64,000 bases of DNA from Rhizobium etli_C (GTDB taxonomy: Bacteria; Pseudomonadota; Alphaproteobacteria; Rhizobiales; Rhizobiaceae), in assembly GCF_014198605.1 (NCBI RefSeq), contig NZ_JACIHU010000003.1, one strand, 5' to 3'. Positions 54,667-63,835 of this stretch are shown piece by piece. The position numbers and the translations under genes were made by a program. The notes beneath the pieces were generated by a model that saw only the letters and a list, made by a program, of their open reading frames with translations, did not search any database and was not told the origin of the DNA. Numbering within the stretch: the stretch's first letter is position 1; each line of letters opens with the position of its first letter.

Positions 54667-55326
54667 TTGATTCACTTCGAGAATGTCGGTTTGCGCTACG
54701 GCATGGGCCCGGAAATCCTCCGGGACCTGACCTTCGACATTCCGAAGAAATCCTTTCAGTTCCTGACCGGCCCGTCGGGCGCGGGCAAGACGTCGCTGCT
54801 GCGGCTGCTCTTCATGTCGCTGCAGCCGACGCGCGGCCTGATCCGCATGTTCGGGCGCGACATTTCCGAAATCCCCCGCCCCGAGCTGCCGCTGCTGCGC
54901 CGGCGCGTCGGCATCGTCTTCCAGGATTTTCGCCTGCTCGATCATCTCACCACCTATGAGAATGTCGCTTTGCCCTTACGAGTGCGCGGCAAGGAGGAGA
55001 GCTCCTACAAGACCGACGTCCTGGAACTGTTGAAATGGGTCGGCCTCGGCGAACGCATCAACGTGCTGCCGCCGGTGCTCTCCGGCGGCGAGAAACAGCG
55101 CGCCGCCATCGCCCGGGCGCTGATGGACCGGCCGGAAGTCCTGCTGGCCGACGAACCCACGGGCAATGTCGACCCGCCGATGGCCAGGCGCCTGCTCAAT
55201 CTTTTCCTCGAGCTCAACCGGCTCGGCACAGCGGTCGTAATCGCCACCCATGACTTGGCGCTGATGGAACAGGTGGAAGCCCGCCGTATGATCCTCTCGG
55301 AGGGGCATCTCGATATCTATGACTGA
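54667..55326 (+). CDS. ftsE: Cell division ATP-binding protein FtsE
   Basis: FtsE is the ATPase of the FtsEX complex, which controls periplasmic peptidoglycan hydrolases at the septum. The 219-residue protein has Walker A GPSGAGKT (near residue 36), signature LSGGEKQRAAIARAL and Walker B VLLADEPTGN. The start is probably the TTG at 54667, giving MIHFENVGLRYGMGPE; the frame runs upstream to 54568 but those residues do not look like FtsE. It overlaps ftsX by 8 bases. Confidence 0.94.
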   Translation: MIHFENVGLRYGMGPEILRDLTFDIPKKSFQFLTGPSGAGKTSLLRLLFMSLQPTRGLIRMFGRDISEIPRPELPLLRRRVGIVFQDFRLLDHLTTYENVALPLRVRGKEESSYKTDVLELLKWVGLGERINVLPPVLSGGEKQRAAIARALMDRPEVLLADEPTGNVDPPMARRLLNLFLELNRLGTAVVIATHDLALMEQVEARRMILSEGHLDIYD

Positions 55327-56332
55327 GCCCCCGTCCAAAAACCGAGACAAGGCGCCGGCCCAGGCCCAGCAGAAGCGGCCGGAAATGCGCGTGCGTCCGA
55401 CCGCGCCGATCCTGCCGCCCTCCAACATCCAGGGCAATGCCCTGATGGTGGTGATATCGATCATGGCCTTTCTCGCCTGCCTGACGCTCGGCGGCGTCAG
55501 CATGGTGCGTTCGACGGCGGCGAGCTGGGAGAGTCAGATCTCCCGCGAGATCACCATCCAGATCAAGCCGGACGACAATCTCGACATGGAAAAGGCGCTG
55601 ACGCAGGCGCGCGACCTGGCGCTGACATTTGTCGGCACCAAAAGCGGCCAGATCGTCGACGAGGCGGCCACCGCCCGTCTGCTCGAACCCTGGCTCGGCC
55701 CCGGCCTCGACCTCAAGGATCTGCCCGTCCCCCGCCTCGTCGTCATCACCATCGACGAGAGCAACCCGCCGGATTTCGAGGCGATGCGCGGGCTCTTGAA
55801 GGACAGCATCCCGCAGGCGAGCCTCGACGATCACCGCACCTGGGTCGACCGGTTGGTGTCCATGGCGCACACGACGGTGCTGATCGGCACCGGCGTCCTG
55901 CTCCTGGTCTTTTCGGCCATGGTGCTCACCGTCGTCTTTGCCACGCGCGGCGCGCTGTCGGGCAATCGCCACATCGTCGAAGTGCTGCATTTCGTCGGCG
56001 CCGAAAGTTCTTTCGTCGCCACCGAATTCCAGAAGCATTTCCTCAAGATCAGCCTCAAGGGCTCGGCGATCGGCAGCGCGCTTGCCGCTCTTTTTTTCGC
56101 TACCGCCGGCTTCTGGCAAAGCCGCACACTGGCGACGCCGGAAACGGATCAGGCAACCGCGCTGTTCGGCACTTTTTCGGTCGGCGTACTCGGTTATGCC
56201 GGCATCTTCGCGACCATGATCGTTATCGCGCTGCTGACGACCGTCACGGCGCGGCTGACCGTCATGCGGACGATCTATGAAATCGATACATTGCGCTCGG
56301 ACCCGACGCGCACCGACGGCATCGCAAGTTGA
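55319..56332 (+). CDS. ftsX: Cell division protein FtsX
   Basis: FtsX is the membrane partner of FtsE. The 337-residue protein has an N-terminal cytoplasmic basic/Pro-rich part, four predicted helices (near 40-60, 185-205, 245 and 285-305) and a periplasmic loop between the first two. It transmits ATP-driven movement to murein hydrolases such as M23 family members; one M23 enzyme gene lies in this window, but a direct link is not shown. Confidence 0.92.
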   Translation: MTEPPSKNRDKAPAQAQQKRPEMRVRPTAPILPPSNIQGNALMVVISIMAFLACLTLGGVSMVRSTAASWESQISREITIQIKPDDNLDMEKALTQARDLALTFVGTKSGQIVDEAATARLLEPWLGPGLDLKDLPVPRLVVITIDESNPPDFEAMRGLLKDSIPQASLDDHRTWVDRLVSMAHTTVLIGTGVLLLVFSAMVLTVVFATRGALSGNRHIVEVLHFVGAESSFVATEFQKHFLKISLKGSAIGSALAALFFATAGFWQSRTLATPETDQATALFGTFSVGVLGYAGIFATMIVIALLTTVTARLTVMRTIYEIDTLRSDPTRTDGIAS

Positions 56333-56399
56333 TCGTGACCATGTCGTTTTGTCATTGTAGCGTCTGTTCCACGCCGTAATCAGCGTATAATCACGATTC

Positions 56400-57116
56400 A
56401 TGACCATGGGCCATACGACACGCAACCCGATTCGGCAGGATCCGGAGCTTGATCGCCCGGCGGGCCTGCCGCCGCGACGCGGGCCGATCCGCCGGCTGTT
56501 GCGCTGGGCCGGTTTTGGTTGCGTTCTGGCGATCGCCCTGGTGTTCGGCGGCTTCCTGCGCTTTGCCGATTCCGTGACGACGCTTAAGCCCCCGGTCGAG
56601 CCGAAGGCGGACGCGATCGTCGTGCTGACAGGGGGTTACCAGCGCATCGACCAGGCCGTCGAACTGCTGCAGAAGGGTGCCGGCAAGCGGCTCCTGATCT
56701 CCGGCGTCCACCCGACGACGACGCCGGCTCAGATCCGCAAGATGACGCAGGGCTCGGCCGATCTCTTCTCCTGCTGCGTCGATATCGGTCATGACGCGAT
56801 AGATACGATCGGCAATGCCGAGGAAACCTCCAACTGGATCCATGCCAAGGGATACAGAAGCGTGCTCGTCGTCACCAACAATTACCATATGCCGCGCACC
56901 CTCGCCGAGCTTTCCTATGTCGATCCCGACATCGAGTTCATCCCCTATCCCGTCGTCAACTCGGATCTGAAGACCCGCAACTGGTTCACCGATCCGAACG
57001 CGATGCGCGTCATGCTGGCCGAATATCTGAAGGTGCTCTTGGCCGGCGCCCGCAACATCACCGGCTTCGGCCGCCACACCGGATTGCGCTCGGCCAGCGT
57101 ATCCGTCTCAGACTAG
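56400..57116 (+). CDS. YdcF/ElyC (DUF218) family protein
   Basis: The 238-residue protein has one membrane helix near residues 38-58 and a periplasmic DUF218 domain with DAIVVLTGGYQRIDQAVELL and KRLLISGVHPTTT. ElyC and SanA act in envelope biogenesis. It follows ftsX after 67 bases; plsC follows on the same strand. Confidence 0.85.
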   Translation: MTMGHTTRNPIRQDPELDRPAGLPPRRGPIRRLLRWAGFGCVLAIALVFGGFLRFADSVTTLKPPVEPKADAIVVLTGGYQRIDQAVELLQKGAGKRLLISGVHPTTTPAQIRKMTQGSADLFSCCVDIGHDAIDTIGNAEETSNWIHAKGYRSVLVVTNNYHMPRTLAELSYVDPDIEFIPYPVVNSDLKTRNWFTDPNAMRVMLAEYLKVLLAGARNITGFGRHTGLRSASVSVSD

Positions 57117-57202
57117 GTTTTACGTGCGTATGGCATCAAACGCTTTTTATGACGGGCAATATCGTGTAGGCCGGTCGCGTGAGCATGCCTCGGGAAAATT
57201 TC

Positions 57203-58000
57203 ATGATCGCCCTGCGTTCCGTCCTCTTCAATACGATCTTCTACGCCAACCTTATCATTCGGATGATCGTGCTCTCGCCCTATTACTTCGTGGTGCCGCG
57301 GCTTACCGCCTATGAAATCCCGAAGAACTGGGCGCGCTCCAATCACTGGCTGATGCGTATGATCGTCGGCACGACCTTTGAGATCGAAGGCTTGGAGAAC
57401 CTGCCTGACGGCAGCTATATCCTGGCGCCGAAGCACCAGTCCTTCTGGGATACCTACGCGCTTCTGCCCAGGCTCAAGGACCCGGTCTACATCCTGAAGC
57501 GGGAGTTGATGTGGATTCCGCTCTTCGGCTGGTATGCAAAGAAGCAGCGCATGATCCCGGTCGATCGCGGTGCCCGCGGCAAGGTGATGGTGGACGTGCT
57601 GAAACGCACGAGGGAGGAGCTTTCGACCGGCCGCCAGCTCATCATCTATCCCGAGGGCACCCGCCGTCCGCCGGGCGCGGAGCCGGTCTATAAATACGGC
57701 ATCGCCCGCATGTACCGCGACCTTGGCATTCCCGTCGTGCCGGTCGCGATGCACCCCGGCCTCTTCTGGCCGCGGCGGAGCATCCGCCGTTATCCCGGCC
57801 ATTTCAAGGTGCGGATCCTGCCGCCGATCATGCCGGGAATGGATCCGGACGCCTTCTTCGCGCACCTGATCGAGGTGACGGAACGGGCAAGCGACGAGCT
57901 CTTGCTCGACACCATCGAACGCAATCCGCATCTGCCGCTGCCGCCGACAGCGATCGCCAGGCTGACCGAGCTGCGCAAGGTGAAGGCAGCGACGGCCTGA
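57203..58000 (+). CDS. plsC: 1-acyl-sn-glycerol-3-phosphate acyltransferase
   Basis: PlsC transfers an acyl chain to lysophosphatidic acid, forming phosphatidic acid. The 265-residue protein has the acceptor motif HQSFWD (near residue 78), the second motif PVDRGARGK and the third YPEGTRRPPG. Start is uncertain: GTG 57179 and ATG 57185 are also in frame; ATG 57203 begins a likely N-terminal helix. A gap of 74 bases follows to the ChaC-like gene, which points the other way. Confidence 0.9.
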   Translation: MIALRSVLFNTIFYANLIIRMIVLSPYYFVVPRLTAYEIPKNWARSNHWLMRMIVGTTFEIEGLENLPDGSYILAPKHQSFWDTYALLPRLKDPVYILKRELMWIPLFGWYAKKQRMIPVDRGARGKVMVDVLKRTREELSTGRQLIIYPEGTRRPPGAEPVYKYGIARMYRDLGIPVVPVAMHPGLFWPRRSIRRYPGHFKVRILPPIMPGMDPDAFFAHLIEVTERASDELLLDTIERNPHLPLPPTAIARLTELRKVKAATA

Positions 58001-58074
58001 AGTCTTTCAGACGCGCAAAGGACGCTGTAACACTTCGAGTTGCTGCATAATTTTATCCTTAAATCGATACCGAT

Positions 58075-58617
58075 TTAACGAATCATGCAGGCAGCCCGCA
58101 GCCGTTCCACCTCGTTGACGACCTGCTCCAGCCACTGATCGCGAATGCCCATCTGCCTCAGATGCGCAAGCGTGTTGAAGACATAGGCATCGTTCGGACC
58201 GGACTGGCCGCTGGCCTCGTTCACCACCCGTGCCGCCGCGAGCGCGTCGAGCGTACCGGCATATTGCTCGTGATCGCGATCAGCGACGTAAGTCACCGCC
58301 TCCATCCGGCGACCGCCGGCAAACTGCAGCCGGACCCGGCGTTCCAGATAGACATTGGTGACAAGTTCGCGGGCGCGGAGATACTCGATCACCTCATCCC
58401 ATCTGTTCGGCGAAATACGGAAGGCCATGCCGCGGCAGGCGCCGCCCCTGTCGAGGCCGAGGACGAGGCCCGGATTGTCGCGTGTGCCGCGATGAACGAA
58501 GGAACGGACACAGAGCGAACGCCTGTAACCATGCACCAGGGCTTCTGCCCGCTCCAGGAACTCGAAGCCCGGATTCCACATCAGCGAGCCGTAGCCAAAC
58601 ACCCAAAATTCGTCCAT
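58075..58617 (-). CDS. Gamma-glutamylcyclotransferase (ChaC type)
   Basis: The 180-residue protein has the family start VFGYGSLMWNPGFEFLERAE (near residue 5) and SFVHRGTRDNPGLVLGLD. ChaC enzymes degrade glutathione to 5-oxoproline and Cys-Gly. The ATG at 58617 is chosen over 58668. It is divergent from the DUF2125 gene with 49 bases between starts. Confidence 0.87.
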   Translation of the reverse strand: MDEFWVFGYGSLMWNPGFEFLERAEALVHGYRRSLCVRSFVHRGTRDNPGLVLGLDRGGACRGMAFRISPNRWDEVIEYLRARELVTNVYLERRVRLQFAGGRRMEAVTYVADRDHEQYAGTLDALAAARVVNEASGQSGPNDAYVFNTLAHLRQMGIRDQWLEQVVNEVERLRAACMIR

Positions 58618-58666
58618 ATCGCACGCCAGACCGGAATCACTTTGCGATTCACCATTGGAGAACATC

Positions 58667-59683
58667 ATGGCAGCGTCAAGCCGATCCGGCAGCGGTCAAT
58701 CCAGCAGCGGCAAGAAATTCTGGTTGCTGGGCGGAGGCATTCTCCTGGTGATCGCGCTTTATACCGGCGGCTGGTTCTATGCGGCATCGGCGTTGAAGAC
58801 CACGGTGCTTAAAGCGATCGCGCCGCGCGATCAAGCGGGCGTCAGCGGCGAATGCTCCGATATCGAATTCCGCGGCTATCCCTTCCGCATCGGCCTGTTC
58901 TGCTCCAAGGTCGATGTCGACGACAGTGTCAACGGCGTCTCCGCCACCTTCGGCGCCCTGCGCTCGGCAGCCCAGGTCTATGCGCCCGGCCACATCGTCT
59001 GGGAACTCGATTCGCCGGCCGAGATCCGCACCAGCAATGGGCTTTCGATCTCGGCCCAATGGGCGAACCTGCAGTCGAGCCTGGCAACCAGGCTGAAGGG
59101 CATCGACCACAGCTCGACCCTCATCGAGGGGCTGAAGGCGACGGCGGTCTCTTCCTTCACCGGCCAGACGGTGAGCTTCGATGCCGCCCGCACGGAAATT
59201 CATCTGCGCCAGAACGGCGCCGATCTCGACAGCGCGATCTCCGTGCAGGATGCGAATACGGCTATTACGGACTGGCCCCAGGTCTTCCCGAAACTCTCCG
59301 CCAGCATCGATCTGACCGTTGCCGGCAAGGCCGGCCTGATCGACGGCAGCGACCCGAATGGCCTCAATGGCGCAGCCGGCGAGCTGCGCCGCATCGTTGC
59401 CGACATCGGCGACGGCAAGGTCATGACGCTGACCGGTCCCTTCTCCTTCGACGAACAGGGTTTCCTGTCGGGAAAATTCAAGCTGGAGATCGAACGGCTC
59501 GGACCTTGGGGCGACAGCCTGAAGCAGACCTTCCCGGACATCGCACCGACCGTCAACACGGCGACCAAGCTCTTGAAATCGCTTGCCGGCGGCAAGGATA
59601 AAGTGTCGGTCGATCTCGTTGTCGATCATGGCAACGCCACCGTCAGCGGCTTCATCCCGCTCGGCCGGATACCGCCGATCTGA
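58667..59683 (+). CDS. DUF2125 domain-containing membrane-anchored protein
   Basis: The 338-residue protein has a single N-terminal helix (about residues 20-42), so most of it faces the periplasm. The rest is a DUF2125 domain with many beta strands; function unknown. The ATG at 58667 has GGAGA five bases before. It is convergent with the GNAT gene at 59694. Confidence 0.85.
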   Translation: MAASSRSGSGQSSSGKKFWLLGGGILLVIALYTGGWFYAASALKTTVLKAIAPRDQAGVSGECSDIEFRGYPFRIGLFCSKVDVDDSVNGVSATFGALRSAAQVYAPGHIVWELDSPAEIRTSNGLSISAQWANLQSSLATRLKGIDHSSTLIEGLKATAVSSFTGQTVSFDAARTEIHLRQNGADLDSAISVQDANTAITDWPQVFPKLSASIDLTVAGKAGLIDGSDPNGLNGAAGELRRIVADIGDGKVMTLTGPFSFDEQGFLSGKFKLEIERLGPWGDSLKQTFPDIAPTVNTATKLLKSLAGGKDKVSVDLVVDHGNATVSGFIPLGRIPPI

Positions 59684-59693
59684 CCAGCCCGTT

Positions 59694-60113
59694 TTAGGCT
59701 ATGCGCTTGATGAAGAAGACCTCAGGCACCGATTGCAGACCGGGCAGCTCGATTGCGCCGGTTTCGATAAATCCGTTGCGGCGATGCCAGTCCTGCGGCC
59801 GGCTCTCGTCGCATTCGCTCGAGGTCATCAGTAGGCGGGCGCCTTCGCCGCGCATCGCCGCTTCCCAGGCGAGAAACAGCGCGGTGCCGACGCCCGACCG
59901 GCGGTGGCCGGGAAGGACACGGATCATTTCCATATAGGGAACCCTGCCCCAGAAGCGGGAGAAGCGCAGGAAGCCGACGATCTCGCCGTCCTCCCGGGCG
60001 ACGAGATATTCGCCGAGCGCCACACATCGCGATACCCATGCCCTGCCGGCGCTGGCATCCTCGTGCCCCAGCCAATCGATATCCGCCTGGCTGGCGCTCG
60101 CCACCTCCACCAT
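59694..60113 (-). CDS. GNAT family acetyltransferase
   Basis: The 139-residue protein has the acetyl-CoA loop in RRSGVGTALFLAWEAAM and ends in a usual GNAT manner. The substrate is unknown. It is 8 bases downstream of tyrC and thus probably last in the hisC-tyrC operon. Confidence 0.88.
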   Translation of the reverse strand: MVEVASASQADIDWLGHEDASAGRAWVSRCVALGEYLVAREDGEIVGFLRFSRFWGRVPYMEMIRVLPGHRRSGVGTALFLAWEAAMRGEGARLLMTSSECDESRPQDWHRRNGFIETGAIELPGLQSVPEVFFIKRIA

Positions 60114-60121
60114 GGCGGCGA

Positions 60122-61048
60122 TTACTTCTTGTCCAGCGGGTGAGGGCGGCCGAAATCCGGTGCGTCGACGTCCTGGCCGGCCTGGACGATCGAGCGGCGG
60201 ATGGCGCGCGTGCGGGTGAAAAGTTCGAAAATCTTATCGCCCTCACCCCAGCGGATCGCCCGCTGCAGATAGGCGAGATCCTCCGAGAAGCGCGCCAGCA
60301 TTTCGAGGATTGCATCGCGATTATGCAGGCAGACGTCGCGCCACATGGTCGGGTCGGAGGCGGCGAGACGGGTGAAATCACGAAAGCCTGAGGCCGAATA
60401 TTTGATGACCTCCGATTCCGTCACCGTCTCCAGATCGTCGGCAGTGCCGACGATGTTGTAGGCGATGATGTGCGGCAGGTGCGAAACGATCGCGAGCACC
60501 TTGTCGTGGTGTTCCGCATCCATCTCGTCGACCTTCGAGCCGAGCGCCTCCCAAAAGCCGCGCAGCCGCTTCAGCGCCGTCTCGTCGGTGCCGGCGACCG
60601 GCGTGAAGATGCACCAGCGGCCCTCGAAAAGGCCCGGGAAGCCGGCATCGGGGCCGGATTTTTCCGTGCCGGCCAGCGGATGGCCGGGGATGAAATGCAC
60701 ATTCTCAGGCATATGCGGCTGCATCTGCGCGATGACGGACGCCTTGGTCGAGCCGACATCGGTGACGATTGCGCCGGGCTGGAGGTTGCCGGCGATTTCC
60801 TTGGCCACGCTTTCCGAAGCGCCGACCGGCACCGAAACGATGATGAGGTCGGCATGCTTGACGGCCTCTGCCGAAGAGGTCGTATAGCGATCGCCGAGGC
60901 CAAGCTCCTCCGCACGCTTCAGCGTATCGGCGCTGCGTGTGGCGACGACGATCTCTTTCGTCAGCCCGAGCCGGCGAATGTCGTGGGCGAGCGAAGATCC
61001 GATCAGGCCGATGCCGATCAGCGCGATTCGGTCAAACAGCACGCTCAT
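60122..61048 (-). CDS. tyrC: Prephenate/arogenate dehydrogenase (cyclohexadienyl dehydrogenase)
   Basis: The 308-residue enzyme oxidatively decarboxylates prephenate or arogenate in tyrosine synthesis. The NAD-binding loop GIGLIGSSLAHDIRRLG (near residue 12) and the catalytic-region HPLAGTEKSGPDAGFPGLF and MDAEHHDKVLAIVSHLPH are visible. No ACT domain is present. It overlaps hisC by 4 bases. Confidence 0.93.
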   Translation of the reverse strand: MSVLFDRIALIGIGLIGSSLAHDIRRLGLTKEIVVATRSADTLKRAEELGLGDRYTTSSAEAVKHADLIIVSVPVGASESVAKEIAGNLQPGAIVTDVGSTKASVIAQMQPHMPENVHFIPGHPLAGTEKSGPDAGFPGLFEGRWCIFTPVAGTDETALKRLRGFWEALGSKVDEMDAEHHDKVLAIVSHLPHIIAYNIVGTADDLETVTESEVIKYSASGFRDFTRLAASDPTMWRDVCLHNRDAILEMLARFSEDLAYLQRAIRWGEGDKIFELFTRTRAIRRSIVQAGQDVDAPDFGRPHPLDKK

Positions 61049-62154
61049 GCCTGACGTCCCATGAATTCGCGGAGTGCTGCAATGACGCCGCGATTGGCCT
61101 CTTCAGGACCGATGCTCATACGCAGCGCATTGGAAAAACCGTAGCTGCGCACGGCGCGCAGGATGTAACCGCGGCTCGTCAGCAGTTCGTCCGCATCGGC
61201 GGCGCGTTTGCCATCGATCTCGGGGAAATGGATGAGGACGAAATTGGCGACCGACGGCGTCACTTTCAGCCCGATCGCTTCCAGCGCCTCCGTCAGCGTT
61301 TCCACCCACATCTGGTTATAGGAGACGGCCTGCTGGACGAAGGCCTGGTCACGAATGGCAGCGGCGCCGGCAGCAATCGCCGCCGCATTCAGGTTGAACG
61401 GCGCACGGACGCGATTGACCGCGTCGACGATCTCGGCGGGCGCATACATCCAGCCGACGCGCAGCGCCGCCAGACCGTAGGCCTTCGAAAAGGTGCGGGT
61501 CATCACCACGTTGGGGCTGGAAGACACGACCTCGATGCCGGCTTCGTAGTCGTTGCGGCGCACATATTCGGCGTAAGCCGCATCGAGCACGAGGACGACG
61601 TGTTTCGGCAGGCCCGCCTGCAGGCGGCGGATTTCGCTGACCGGAATATAGGTGCCGGTGGGATTGCCGGGATTGGCGATAAAGACGATCTTCGTCTTTG
61701 CCGTCACCGCGGCAAGGATCGCGTCGACATCAACGGTATAGTCCTTTTCCTTCACGACGACGGGCGTGGCACCAGTGCCCATGATCTGGATCTTATAGAC
61801 CAGGAAGCCGTGCTCGGTGATGATCCCCTCGTCGCCGGCGCCGAGATAGACATGGCAGAGCAGGCCGAGCAGTTCGTCCGAACCGTTGCCGCAGAGAATG
61901 TTTGCCGGATTGAGGCCATGCACGGCGGCGATCGCCTCGCGCAGTTCGATCGCCTGCCCGTCGGGATAACGTCCGAGATTATCGGCGGCGGCCTTGACCG
62001 CCTCGATCGCTTTCGGGCTGGCGCCGAGCGGCGTTTCGTTGGAAGAGAGCTTGTAGACGCGGGCAACACCCGGCGCATGTTCCTTGCCCGGCACATAGGA
62101 TGCGATATCGAGAATACCGGGACGCGGAACGGGCTTGCTGATCTCAACGCTCAT
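61045..62154 (-). CDS. hisC: Histidinol-phosphate aminotransferase
   Basis: HisC transfers an amino group to imidazole acetol phosphate in histidine synthesis; homologues also serve aromatic amino acids. The 369-residue protein has SSNETPLGASPKAIEA (near residue 36), ILCGNGSDELLGLL and the PLP Lys in TRTFSKAYGLAALRVGW (near residue 222). It overlaps tyrC by four bases, which fits the dual role in aromatic synthesis. Confidence 0.93.
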   Translation of the reverse strand: MSVEISKPVPRPGILDIASYVPGKEHAPGVARVYKLSSNETPLGASPKAIEAVKAAADNLGRYPDGQAIELREAIAAVHGLNPANILCGNGSDELLGLLCHVYLGAGDEGIITEHGFLVYKIQIMGTGATPVVVKEKDYTVDVDAILAAVTAKTKIVFIANPGNPTGTYIPVSEIRRLQAGLPKHVVLVLDAAYAEYVRRNDYEAGIEVVSSSPNVVMTRTFSKAYGLAALRVGWMYAPAEIVDAVNRVRAPFNLNAAAIAAGAAAIRDQAFVQQAVSYNQMWVETLTEALEAIGLKVTPSVANFVLIHFPEIDGKRAADADELLTSRGYILRAVRSYGFSNALRMSIGPEEANRGVIAALREFMGRQA

Positions 62155-62234
62155 GGGTCGACCTTGGATTTTCCGGAAAATGACCCAGTGGCATTAAAGC
62201 GGAATGGGGTTCTTGTCGAGAGCCGGTGACGGGG

Positions 62235-62975
62235 TCACCGGTTGCGCGTCGTCGGCACGCCGTGCGGTGCGAGCACCGGCACGAAGACGCGGCGGGAGGC
62301 GCGTGCCGCCACCGGCAGTCCCTGATAGAGCCGCTTCTGCGCCTCGACGATGATGACGCCCGAAAAGGCCGGCCACAGCGTCCGGCCGATCCGCTCGAAG
62401 GCGCGGCGAAGCCGCAGGATGGTCCTGAGTTTCGAGGGCGGAAAGAACAGCGCTTCGGCCGTCGCGCCGGGCGTGAAATTCGTCTCGCGCAGCAGATGCG
62501 TCAGCTGACCGCGCGAATAGGGCCGGCCCGAACCGAAGGGCGTATGCTCCATGCGGGCCCAGACGCCACGCCGGTTCGGCACGACGATGACAAGCCGGCC
62601 ACCCGGTGCCAGCACCCGCCAGAGTTCCTTCAGCGTCTCGCGCGGGCTTTCGGCGAATTCCAGCGAATGCACCATCAAAACCCGGTCGATCGAGGAATCC
62701 GGCAGCGGCAGTTCCTCATCGAAAATCAGCGTCGTCGACGACAGCGAGCCCATCGGCCAGTTCACCGCGCCCTGCCCAGCCGGCATGAAAGCAAAGGTGC
62801 GCTCGGTATCGGCCTGGAACCGATCGAGGAAGGGCACAGCATAACCGAGACCGACCAGACGCTCCTGCGGCAGGCGCACCCAGAGCGAGGCCAGCGCCAT
62901 GGCGATCGACTGCTCGGCAAAACGCCCGAGGTCGGAATGATAGAACTGACGTAGGTCGACGATATCGGCGTGCAT
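62235..62975 (-). CDS. Class I SAM-dependent methyltransferase
   Basis: The 246-residue protein (ATG 62975; the frame also opens at 63050) is a methyltransferase with a motif I that is degenerate (LVGLGYAVPFLDRF) and ELWRVLAPGGRLVIVVPNRRG in the middle, the usual 'motif V' equivalent. The substrate is unknown. It ends 80 bases before the hisC start on the same strand, so it may be transcribed with hisC. Confidence 0.82.
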   Translation of the reverse strand: MHADIVDLRQFYHSDLGRFAEQSIAMALASLWVRLPQERLVGLGYAVPFLDRFQADTERTFAFMPAGQGAVNWPMGSLSSTTLIFDEELPLPDSSIDRVLMVHSLEFAESPRETLKELWRVLAPGGRLVIVVPNRRGVWARMEHTPFGSGRPYSRGQLTHLLRETNFTPGATAEALFFPPSKLRTILRLRRAFERIGRTLWPAFSGVIIVEAQKRLYQGLPVAARASRRVFVPVLAPHGVPTTRNR

Positions 62976-63064
62976 TGCGACAAATGTTATCAGCGGGCGG
63001 TTGGACTTCAAGGCCGGAACCTCTACATTCCCGCGAGACTCGCAGGACAAAGGATTATTGAACG

Positions 63065-63835
63065 ATGAAACCTTTGGAATTAGCCGTTTTTCTCTGCCGC
63101 ACCGATAATTTCGGCGTTCTCGTGCACGATCCGGAAACGGGATTTACCGCGGCGATCGACGCGCCCGAGGAGGCGCCGATCCTGGAAGCGGCGACACGGC
63201 GCGGCTGGAAGATCACGCATATCTTCACCACCCATCATCATACCGATCACGTCGCCGCCAATCTGGCGCTGAAGGAGCAGTTCGGCTGTGAAATCATCGG
63301 CCCGATCAACGAGGCCGTCGCCATTCCCGGCCTCGACCGGACGATGGCGGATGGCGACAGGTTCCTCTTCGGCAACCACACGGTCAACGTGATCGAGACG
63401 CCGGGCCACACCGCCGGCCACATCTGCTATCACTTTGTCGACGACAAGCTGCTTTTTGCCGCCGACACGCTGTTTGCTCTCGGCTGCGGCCGCCTGTTCG
63501 AGCGCCCCGCGGCCGACATGTGGCATTCCCTGCAAAAGCTTGCCGTGCTGCCGGATGAGACCGCCGTCTATTTCGGCCACGAATATACGCTCTCCAACGC
63601 CCGTTTCGCGTTGACGGTCGATCCCGATAATGAACGCCTGAAGAGCCGCGCCGCCGAGATCGAGGCTTTGCGCGCCGAGGGCAAATTCACCATCCCGACG
63701 ACGCTGGGACTGGAAAAGGAAACCAATCCGTTTCTGCGCGCCGGCGATCCGGCGATCCGCCGCAATCTGATCATGGAAGGCAAGACGAACGAGGAAGTCT
63801 TCACCGAGATCCGCAAGCGCAAGGACAATTTCTGA
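63065..63835 (+). CDS. gloB: Hydroxyacylglutathione hydrolase (glyoxalase II)
   Basis: GloB hydrolyses S-lactoylglutathione, completing methylglyoxal detoxification. The 256-residue metallo-beta-lactamase-fold enzyme has the metal motif THHHTDH (residues 56-62) and GHTAGHICYHF; the C-terminal glutathione-binding stretch (KSRAAEIEALR) is present. It is divergent from the methyltransferase gene and shares its last base with the next gene's start. Confidence 0.95.
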   Translation: MKPLELAVFLCRTDNFGVLVHDPETGFTAAIDAPEEAPILEAATRRGWKITHIFTTHHHTDHVAANLALKEQFGCEIIGPINEAVAIPGLDRTMADGDRFLFGNHTVNVIETPGHTAGHICYHFVDDKLLFAADTLFALGCGRLFERPAADMWHSLQKLAVLPDETAVYFGHEYTLSNARFALTVDPDNERLKSRAAEIEALRAEGKFTIPTTLGLEKETNPFLRAGDPAIRRNLIMEGKTNEEVFTEIRKRKDNF